This document shows, piece by piece, positions 9,894-17,352 of a DNA stretch of 64,000 nt; the first letter of the stretch is position 1; every line of letters starts with the position of its first letter. The translations under genes were made by a program, and so were the position numbers. The DNA lies in assembly GCA_020638995.1 (NCBI GenBank), contig JACKHM010000001.1, forward strand, positions 3,472,001 to 3,536,000, written 5' to 3'. The notes beneath the pieces are model-generated. The model was not told the DNA's origin. It saw only the letters and a list, made by a program, of their open reading frames with translations, and searched no databases. The stretch is from Planctomycetaceae bacterium (GTDB taxonomy: Bacteria; Planctomycetota; Planctomycetia; Pirellulales; Pirellulaceae).

Positions 9894-12608
9894 TCAATCA
9901 GATCGAACGACCAACTGTTCCAAGTCGAAGAACTGCGCATTCGGCAATCCTCGGTAGCGTTCCGGATGGCAAGTTAACAGCACGATTTGGAACCGCTCGG
10001 CGGCTTCATCGAGGATGGTGACGATGCGGGCGAGACGCGTGGTGTCTGTGTAGGTGAAGACGTCGTCGAGGACGACTAACTGCCGCTCGTCGTTAAAGGC
10101 GACGTCAGCCAAGGCCATGCGGACGGCAAAGTAGACCTGTTCTCGCTCGCCACCGGAAATCTGGTCGAGCGACACTGCGTCGTCAACCGATCTGGGCGAG
10201 ATGCCACTAGGCAACAGGGATTCGTCAAAATGGACATCGTCGAATCGGTTGCCAGCGATACGCTGCAAAACATGATTAGCCCGCAAGCGTATCGGTCCAA
10301 GGATCGTATGCATCACATCACGCTTTTGGTGAGTGAGCGTCTCGTAAAGCAAACGGATGGCGTCGATTTGCAGGCGGTGCCGGGCGATCTCATCTTCCAA
10401 CCGCGTGATCTCCTCTTCGGCGGTGGCCAAGGCCGAATAGGGGGCCTCAGAGATGATCTGCTCCAATCGCCCGGTTTCCGTATTCAACTTTTTTTCGGCA
10501 TTGGCAGCTTCGGCGCGGAAAGCGTCTAGCTGCCCTTCGAGCACCGTCAGTGACTTCGACGGATCGACGCCCAATTCCTGAATCCTCTCTTCAACTTGAG
10601 CTAGTTTGGCCTGAGACGCGTCGCGTCGCAATGCGATCTTTGTCAGATTCTCTGTCCGCTGTTTGTCGTCTAGGGCGTCATTGCAGAGTGTTTCGAGTCG
10701 CTTCTCGATGGCAGCAGTTTGTGCTTCCAAGCCAGCGATCTCCGACCGGTGAGTGGATTGCTTTTGCAAGCCTAACCTCAAAGCTTCCTGAGCACGGTCG
10801 TGGGCCGCTTCGGTGCGATCGATGTCGCTGGTGAATTGCTTCTCGGTTTCATCGGCTCGCTGCGAAATACTCACCGGATCGGGTGGCGAGTCTTTCCATC
10901 CAGGGTGCGTACTGAGGATTTCGTCGATGGTCTTGGCAGCGTGCGAACGGCTGCTACGGAGGTTGTCGATGCTCTCGCCGTCTAACATCGTGTTGACCTT
11001 AACTCCGGCTTGCGAAATCTGATTGTCCAACTCGTCAGCCTGGGCGCGCAGCTTATCGAGGACCGTGATGTCGCTCGTGCCGAAGCCAGCCGTCAACTCG
11101 TCAAACTCAGCGTCTGCCAATTCCCAATTCTCGCGCAGCTCATCAAAATCGCCGGTTGGTCCGGTGGCCCGAAATCGTCCGACGCCCGGAATACGGAACA
11201 CTACTTCTGGCGCGCCCTTTATCTCGTGTGCATTGCCTTTCACCAGTACTTTCGCGCCAGAATCTTCGGCGCTGATGACTTCAACCTCCAAGTCGGTATC
11301 CGGTTGAACGCTGACGCTGATTAACGCAGAGTCCAATTGCAAACGCGAATCATCTCTCGACCGCGCGATGTCGGTTATTTTCTTGAGCGTCTCTTTGTCG
11401 GGAACGATGATCTCGTCGCGTGATTGCCAAAGCTGCTGAATCTCGCCCTGAGTTACCTCGATCTGCTTGATCTGTTTATTCAGTTCGTCGAGCGTATGTC
11501 GGGTGCGTACATAACGCTCGGCGAGTTGGGCCAGCTGCCGCGCAGCGGTCACTTCATTACGGCGGCTGCGAATCTCCTTGACCTTTTGATCAGCGACCTT
11601 TACTTCTTCTTGGTATTGGGCAACCAGCTTTGCTTGTGCTGGCGAGTCCTCATGTAGCCTTTTCGATTTCCGTATCGCCGTGTCTCGCTCGTCGTTGGCT
11701 GCGCGAATCGATTGAATGCGTTCGCTGAGATTCCGGTAGCTCTCTTCGGCTGCGGACACCTCCTGCTGATGCAGCTTTTGCTGGCCGACGAGTTCCTTAT
11801 AAGCCTGAACTTGCTGGCGTGCCTGATTCAGTCGTTCGCTCAGATCCTGTTCGCTGTAGCGAGCCGACTCGGCTTGACGCTGCAAGTCCTCGATGCGACG
11901 GCTCGCGGAATCGAACTCATCGAGCCGCTGCTGCAACGTCACGCGTTTCGCTTTAGCGTCTTGCAATTGCGATTCCAAACCAACGACAGCTGGCGCCGAT
12001 GCTCCGGACTTGAGCTTCCCTGTGGCTGTAAAAAACTCGCCGTAGGCATCGGCGATTCGCTTCTCAAGGGCTTCGGTACCTGGACCCGCTATTTGTGCGC
12101 CGAGCGCGTCTTGGATAGTGGCTCGTGTTCCTGGAGCGAGTTGCTCGATCCGCAAGTTTCCCTGACTTGCCCACAATATCTGCGCCAGCCCCCAGTGTCG
12201 CTGATCGCTTGCACCTTTGGCTGGCGCATCGCCTGACAATAATTCACGAGCTTTGTCGTCTGCCGCTCGACTTTCGGCAACTGGCATGTATCGACCGTTC
12301 TCGCTTCGGTCGAGCTTGGCAAACTGCGAAGTAAGAAACTGCTTGCCTATTCGGAATTGTTCCCCGTTCTGTTCAAACTCGATCGTTACCTTGGGCGATA
12401 GGGAACGTCCCCAGGGACGGAGCGATTTGATGTCAGCACCGCCAACGTTGTGGCTGTCAAATAGACCACGAGTCAACGCCCTCATCAGCGTGGATTTTCC
12501 AATGCCGTTGGGACCATAGATGATGTTCAGCCCGTCGGCGAATGGCCCCACTTCGACGGACGCGGCAAAACACTGCCAGCCCTCAACTCGAATCGATCGG
12601 AGGATCAT
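9894..12608 (-). CDS. SbcC/Rad50-like SMC ATPase lacking an obvious zinc hook
   Basis: This 904-aa ATPase begins MILRSIRVEGW and has Walker A GPNGIGKS near residue 34, two long coiled-coil stretches, the ABC signature ISGGEREQ and Walker B VVLDDVFTYTD near the C terminus. In Rad50/SbcC proteins the coiled coils are joined by a CxxC zinc hook. No CxxC is present here. Instead a beta-rich, Gly/Val-rich segment (roughly residues 400-480) sits between the coils. The gene overlaps the end of the SbcD-like gene by ATGA, so both are made together, as expected for a nuclease-ATPase complex that opens and trims blocked DNA ends. Size and architecture also resemble the YhaN/YhaO type of Rad50-Mre11 pairs. 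It is part of the island with helicase, BrxD-like and TerB genes upstream. Confidence 0.86.
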   Translation of the reverse strand: MILRSIRVEGWQCFAASVEVGPFADGLNIIYGPNGIGKSTLMRALTRGLFDSHNVGGADIKSLRPWGRSLSPKVTIEFEQNGEQFRIGKQFLTSQFAKLDRSENGRYMPVAESRAADDKARELLSGDAPAKGASDQRHWGLAQILWASQGNLRIEQLAPGTRATIQDALGAQIAGPGTEALEKRIADAYGEFFTATGKLKSGASAPAVVGLESQLQDAKAKRVTLQQRLDEFDSASRRIEDLQRQAESARYSEQDLSERLNQARQQVQAYKELVGQQKLHQQEVSAAEESYRNLSERIQSIRAANDERDTAIRKSKRLHEDSPAQAKLVAQYQEEVKVADQKVKEIRSRRNEVTAARQLAQLAERYVRTRHTLDELNKQIKQIEVTQGEIQQLWQSRDEIIVPDKETLKKITDIARSRDDSRLQLDSALISVSVQPDTDLEVEVISAEDSGAKVLVKGNAHEIKGAPEVVFRIPGVGRFRATGPTGDFDELRENWELADAEFDELTAGFGTSDITVLDKLRAQADELDNQISQAGVKVNTMLDGESIDNLRSSRSHAAKTIDEILSTHPGWKDSPPDPVSISQRADETEKQFTSDIDRTEAAHDRAQEALRLGLQKQSTHRSEIAGLEAQTAAIEKRLETLCNDALDDKQRTENLTKIALRRDASQAKLAQVEERIQELGVDPSKSLTVLEGQLDAFRAEAANAEKKLNTETGRLEQIISEAPYSALATAEEEITRLEDEIARHRLQIDAIRLLYETLTHQKRDVMHTILGPIRLRANHVLQRIAGNRFDDVHFDESLLPSGISPRSVDDAVSLDQISGGEREQVYFAVRMALADVAFNDERQLVVLDDVFTYTDTTRLARIVTILDEAAERFQIVLLTCHPERYRGLPNAQFFDLEQLVVRSD

Positions 12609-13732
12609 GCGTTGTCCTCCTGAACCATTCGGTACAGTTCGAGCAGGGCTCGTGTCGCGACGGCGGGCGATGCGTGTTCGGGACGATCTTCGGAGTAGGT
12701 GGGATCGCTGAGTGCTTGGAGCCGCTGCGCTGTCTCGCGCAGCACGCCCACTGGCAACATTTCGAGCCAGCGATTGTCGTCGGGTCTTGGCACGAGCTGG
12801 GATGTATCGACGCGCCCGTATAGAAACCGTGCTCGCAATAGCTCGTCGATACGGGCAAGTTCAACCTGGTCGCCTTGATTCAGGACGCCATCAATGCGCA
12901 AGTCTAGCAATATCGATTTTGGCTCAGGAAGTGCCTCGACTTGCTCACGCAATCGAGCGGCGTCCCCCGATTCGGAAAAGCGTTGCGTGATCGTCTTCCA
13001 CGACAGGCCACCCGTACGAATCGGTGTCAGCTTCGGAACGGCACCTCTCGTCTCAATCTCTACGAGCAGCGCATTGCCGCTGTCTCGTTCGCCGAACTTC
13101 GTCGTTTCATGCGTACCTGAGTAGGCCATGCGGCTCACGCCGTCAGAAGACTTATACGAGGCAAAGGAATGCCAGTGCCCTAATCCCAGGTAATCAAGAC
13201 CAGCGCGAGTGGCGGCATCGCGGGCGATTGGGTAATCCAGTTCGCTCTGTGACACTCCTTCAACAGTGCCGTGACCAATGCCAATTGCTATGTTTGGAGC
13301 ATCGTTGGCGTCGATCCATCGCGTTGGATCTTTGAGCGAGTGCTTTTCAAATAGCGGGCATGGATAGAGCGTCGCGCCCTCGATCTGCAGCGGCGCGGCC
13401 TCCGTCAAGACGTGAAGATTGGCGTGTGATTGCCACGCCAAGTGGTCCCAAACTGCACCGGGCACGAGTGGGTCGTGATTCCCGGAGATGATGTAAACTG
13501 GGCCAGAAAAACTACCTAAGATGTCGGCGACTCGCTGCACGACAACGCGATCGACCGCGTTGTCTTCGAAAGTATCGCCCGCCACTATGATGAATTCCGC
13601 ATCATGGCTTTTCGCCGCCTCGACAACTCGGCGAGCTGCTTCAAGTCGCTCAGCTCGTACTACCTGCCCGACTGCACCGACATGCGCGGCCTTCATGCCA
13701 ATCTGCCAGTCGGCCGTATGGATGAATTTCAA
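12605..13732 (-). CDS. SbcD/Mre11-like calcineurin-type nuclease
   Basis: This 375-aa metallophosphoesterase has the full set of Mre11/SbcD metal motifs: FIHTADWQIG (D-x-H variant with DWQ), VAGDTFED, SGNHDP, and later the GHGT and LGHWH segments. It is expected to be a Mn-dependent DNA nuclease working with the overlapping SbcC-like ATPase (stop TGA and next ATG share four bases). The likely start is a TTG at 13732, preceded by GAGGG about nine bases upstream. The first motif reads DWQ where SbcD enzymes commonly have DWH or DLH; the YhaO-type subgroup shows similar variation. A gap of about 100 bp separates it from the helicase gene upstream, so it could have its own promoter or be read through from the TerB operon. 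Confidence 0.87.
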   Translation of the reverse strand: MKFIHTADWQIGMKAAHVGAVGQVVRAERLEAARRVVEAAKSHDAEFIIVAGDTFEDNAVDRVVVQRVADILGSFSGPVYIISGNHDPLVPGAVWDHLAWQSHANLHVLTEAAPLQIEGATLYPCPLFEKHSLKDPTRWIDANDAPNIAIGIGHGTVEGVSQSELDYPIARDAATRAGLDYLGLGHWHSFASYKSSDGVSRMAYSGTHETTKFGERDSGNALLVEIETRGAVPKLTPIRTGGLSWKTITQRFSESGDAARLREQVEALPEPKSILLDLRIDGVLNQGDQVELARIDELLRARFLYGRVDTSQLVPRPDDNRWLEMLPVGVLRETAQRLQALSDPTYSEDRPEHASPAVATRALLELYRMVQEDNA

Positions 13733-13833
13733 AGTCAGTTGCCCTCTTTTACTGAGATCACAGTGCCGCTATCAATGTTGCTCGGTTGACATACGTTCTA
13801 AACATACCGGTCCCAGGCTTGTCAAACTACCAG

Positions 13834-16032
13834 CTATCTGGCGGAATCCAATGCCCGAATTACGCTCTCGGCTCCACTAATGTCGAGCGCATCGTGTGCA
13901 AGCGACTTAACGAGTAGGGGCACAGCGATGAGATGGTCGAGTTTTCTGGTTTGTTTGGCCGGGAGTCGAGTGGCGAGTGATTCGGCGTCGAGTGGTTCCC
14001 GCAGGGCTTGTTGCAGCATCTGGATAACGTCTGGAACGGCGGCTTTGAACTCAATGGCGATGTCTCGGTCGGTGGCCTGAAGGCCGACGGAATCGGCGAT
14101 CAGGCATAAGGTTCGCTGTATCTTTGTTCCAGTCCAGGTGAACCAGAGGCATTGGCTAGGAGACAGGGGAACAATCGACTGCTGTTTCAGACCGGCTTGA
14201 ATTGCCGTGGCGCGAGCGTCCTTCAGAAGTTGCACTCCGGTCGCGTTGAGATAGCTCAATGGACGGTCGCCGAGCACCACTTCTCGCATCATCTGGCGTA
14301 CGCGCGGATGGATCTCGCCACCACCTCCGAAGAATCTTGGCGGCTTCTTACCGCGGGCGGGTTTAACCGTAACCTCCTTCCGGTCGTCGTCGACCGATAC
14401 AACTTGCCAGCGGCGGCCAGCGAGCAGGAAGTGATCGTTGATCTGCGGCAGGAACAGCGCCGGTAGCGTCCCAATGAGCATGCTGCCGAAGATCACACTG
14501 TATTCGACGTCGCTAGCGAACGCACTGTAGAAAGAATAATGATTCACGATGGCTTCGCCCTTGGGGGCAAGAATCAAATCTCCCTGCTCCATCTGCTCGA
14601 CGATTTCGTGTGCGCCGAGGCTGCGAAGAACGCCGGCGAATAACGGAGTATCGATGGCCCGAAACGCCCCGCGCGAACAAAGCCGGGCAAAAACCTCTGA
14701 CGCCTGGCAGCCACCTGTCTCGGCAAGCACACTCAAAATCTGGTGCGTCAGGGTACTCAGGTCGAAGGCATCGATTTGCGGCGGTTCGACCCAAGGCGGA
14801 TCTTGCAACATCAACTCAGTAATGGCGATGGCTCGTAGCAGTTTCGGATAAAGCCGATCCACCAATGCCGCTTTTGCCTCAAGTTCGTCTTCGCGGACGT
14901 AGACTCGCATGCATTGGGGTTCATCTTCGCCACGCCCGCTGCGCCCAAGTCGTTGTACCTGGGAGCCAACCGACCAAGGTGGATCGATCTGTCCGACTGC
15001 GGTGACGTTACCGATGTCGATGCCGAGTTCCAACGTCGAAGAACAAACCGTTGTTCTCGGACGCATGCCCTGCATCTCCCGTTCGGTGAACTCGCGAACT
15101 TCTTTACTCACGTTTCCGTGATGAACCAAGAATTCTTCGGGGCGGCGTTGCCGGCGGCAACGAGCGTTTAGTGAATCCGCAAACTGTTCCACGTCCGATT
15201 TGCTGTTCGCGAAGATCAGGTTTTTCCTTCCGGCGAAGTGCTCGTACATGTCTTCAGCGAGGCCCAGCGGCATATCGTTAGACTCGGCGTCATCTTCCTG
15301 GCCGTCTTCTCTGCGCGGTTTGGTAGCCGTGTAAGCGTGGATCTTATACAAGAGTTGCTTCTCGCCGCTTGGTCCATTGATCAAATCTACGGGACGATCG
15401 CCGTCCGGTCGCATCCACCGTTCGTAGACGGGGAATGCATCGCCGAGCGTGGCCGAGAGTCCAACGATGCGATAGTTTTCTTGAACGTAACGTTGCAGTC
15501 GAAACAGCAGGCTTCGAAGATGCGTTCCGCGCTCACTGCCGGCGAGCGTGTGTATTTCGTCGATCACAACAAACTGAAGCGATCGAAACATCCGAGCCAG
15601 ACTTGTGCTTCGATTGATCATCAGTGATTCGATGGACTCGGGAGTGATGAGCAGCACGCCAGATGGCTTTGCGATGAGAGCCTTCTTGCGACTGGCGTCG
15701 ACATCACCGTGCCAGCGATGCACAGGAATCTCCGCCCGCTGGCAAAGGCGTTCGAGTCGCCTGAACTGATCGTTGATGAGCGCCTTGAGCGGACCAACGT
15801 AAAGCGTCTGGACCGAACCGGCCGGGTGTTCGTGTATTCGCGACAAGATCGGCAGGAACGCGGCCTCCGTTTTGCCGGCAGCCGTCTGTGCTGAAATGAT
15901 CAGGTCAGCTTCCCCATCGAGGATTTTGTGAATCGCGTCCTCTTGAATCGGCCGCAAACTGGGCCAACGCATGTCCCAGAGAATCTGCTGAATCGGACGT
16001 GCCAGAAGTTCGAAGGCAGGCGTGGCGGTCAC
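13834..16032 (-). CDS. Lhr-like superfamily 2 DEAD/DEAH helicase
   Basis: This 732-aa SF2 helicase has Q-region RPIQEDAI, motif I AQTAAGKTEA, motif II VIDEIHTL, motif III LSATLGD, and motif VI QRLGRSGRGED. The spacing and the C-terminal winged-helix-like extension resemble Lhr and BrxHI helicases rather than RecQ or SNF2. Lhr-type enzymes move 3'-5' on DNA or DNA:RNA hybrids. The start is GTG at 16032, overlapping the TGA of the BrxD-like gene (GTGA), so the two are translationally coupled. Helicase plus BrxD-like ATPase is a pairing known from type 2 BREX loci, but no other BREX gene is present. Its likely partners here are the BrxD-like and TerB-domain proteins. Confidence 0.88.
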   Translation of the reverse strand: MTATPAFELLARPIQQILWDMRWPSLRPIQEDAIHKILDGEADLIISAQTAAGKTEAAFLPILSRIHEHPAGSVQTLYVGPLKALINDQFRRLERLCQRAEIPVHRWHGDVDASRKKALIAKPSGVLLITPESIESLMINRSTSLARMFRSLQFVVIDEIHTLAGSERGTHLRSLLFRLQRYVQENYRIVGLSATLGDAFPVYERWMRPDGDRPVDLINGPSGEKQLLYKIHAYTATKPRREDGQEDDAESNDMPLGLAEDMYEHFAGRKNLIFANSKSDVEQFADSLNARCRRQRRPEEFLVHHGNVSKEVREFTEREMQGMRPRTTVCSSTLELGIDIGNVTAVGQIDPPWSVGSQVQRLGRSGRGEDEPQCMRVYVREDELEAKAALVDRLYPKLLRAIAITELMLQDPPWVEPPQIDAFDLSTLTHQILSVLAETGGCQASEVFARLCSRGAFRAIDTPLFAGVLRSLGAHEIVEQMEQGDLILAPKGEAIVNHYSFYSAFASDVEYSVIFGSMLIGTLPALFLPQINDHFLLAGRRWQVVSVDDDRKEVTVKPARGKKPPRFFGGGGEIHPRVRQMMREVVLGDRPLSYLNATGVQLLKDARATAIQAGLKQQSIVPLSPSQCLWFTWTGTKIQRTLCLIADSVGLQATDRDIAIEFKAAVPDVIQMLQQALREPLDAESLATRLPAKQTRKLDHLIAVPLLVKSLAHDALDISGAESVIRALDSAR

Positions 16033-17351
16033 AGACGGAACTCGCTTAGATCGTCGCTTTGCGAACCGGTCGAGGGCCTATGGTCCTGCCCAGAGTGCAA
16101 ATCGTCAGCGGCCGGCGAGCGGCGCTGAAGATGATCTTGCCAACTCCGCGAACCGTCCTGCTCCAGCATGTTAAGCAGACCGACAAAATCTTTCACGGTG
16201 TCTCGCGGTGTTTGGAAGTAGGCCGCTCCCATCCGCGCTTTGCACTGCTGCAAATATGCCACAATGCCTTCATCTGGGATTAACTGTTTGGCAGTGTCAC
16301 CAGAGCAGTGCACATTCCGGATGTTTGCCAGTAATACGAAGCAGTCTTCGGGGCTCAGGTTATCGAGCTTGACGACCGGAGATGCGTAGTCCTGCTGCCC
16401 ATTGTCGGCATAGCGATTAGGTGCCAGTCGCGTCGCCAGCGCTTCGTAACTGTAGAGCCCGCGTCGAGGGTCTTCCAAGCATTCGTCCGTACCAGCAAAA
16501 AGGAACGCCAATCCTTCGACGCGACCTTGCAAACAGTCGTTGATGATCCTCAGGATCGCTTCGTAATTCCTGTTACGCGAGGCAGTGTTGGACAACCGGT
16601 GGGAGAGAACAACAAGTTCGTCCACATTTACCAACAGGCCAGAATAGCCGGCGATGCGGACGAAGGCCGCAAACAGCTTTAGATAGTCGTAGATCCCGGC
16701 GTCGTCGATGATTGAACGGACGCCGAGGTCTTCGCGGGCCTCTGTCTTTGTCGAGTACTCGGCGCGCAGCCATCGCAAGGCACTACTCTGTAATTCTTCG
16801 TTGTGCCCGAGGTATCCCTCGTAATACTTTGTCACGACGTTGACGAAGTCGAAACCGCTAACGAGATCCTGAAGCGGACGAAGCAGCTTGCTAAACTCCT
16901 GCTTCACATCTTCTTCTGTACCAGTCCCGCCACCGCGGATTTCGTGGTCGACGTCTCCGATCCAGCGTTCAACGACGTTCTGCAACGCATTTCCGTCTGG
17001 GCGCGATCTCGTCGAAAGGTTGCGCATCAGCTCGCTATACAGCGATTTGGCCTGGCCGCCAGTTCCTTGAAACCGCCGATCGGTGGTGATATCCGCTTGG
17101 GCGACAACGAATTTGCGTTTTTGAGCGACATTACGAATCAGGTTCAGGAAAAAAGTCTTCCCACTGCCGAACCGCCCGACAATGAACCGAACCGAAGCCC
17201 CACCCTGTTCTACCAGCATCAGGTCGCGAATAAGCGCGTCAACTTCTTTGAGTCTTCCAACTTGAATGTGATGCAATCCGATAGATGGCACGACCCCAGC
17301 AGCAAGTGACTGCAAAATAGCGGCTCGTTCCCGCGGTAAGACTTTGGTCAT
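16029..17351 (-). CDS. BrxD-like (DUF2791) P-loop ATPase
   Basis: This 440-aa protein begins MTKVLPRERAAILQSLAAGVV and contains VGR followed by a P-loop GRFGSGKTFF at about residue 65, with acidic VDELVVLSHR as a Walker B equivalent and a sensor region FLFAGTDE. This is the pattern of the DUF2791/BrxD family, AAA-type ATPases that accompany an Lhr-like helicase in BREX and related systems and are thought to load or control it. I prefer the ATG at 17351 over a frame start at 17369: it lies one base after the TGA of the TerB gene. Downstream the stop overlaps the helicase start. The three genes therefore form a tight coupled unit. The precise biochemical role in this family is not established. 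Confidence 0.85.
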   Translation of the reverse strand: MTKVLPRERAAILQSLAAGVVPSIGLHHIQVGRLKEVDALIRDLMLVEQGGASVRFIVGRFGSGKTFFLNLIRNVAQKRKFVVAQADITTDRRFQGTGGQAKSLYSELMRNLSTRSRPDGNALQNVVERWIGDVDHEIRGGGTGTEEDVKQEFSKLLRPLQDLVSGFDFVNVVTKYYEGYLGHNEELQSSALRWLRAEYSTKTEAREDLGVRSIIDDAGIYDYLKLFAAFVRIAGYSGLLVNVDELVVLSHRLSNTASRNRNYEAILRIINDCLQGRVEGLAFLFAGTDECLEDPRRGLYSYEALATRLAPNRYADNGQQDYASPVVKLDNLSPEDCFVLLANIRNVHCSGDTAKQLIPDEGIVAYLQQCKARMGAAYFQTPRDTVKDFVGLLNMLEQDGSRSWQDHLQRRSPAADDLHSGQDHRPSTGSQSDDLSEFRL

Positions 17352-17352
17352 T

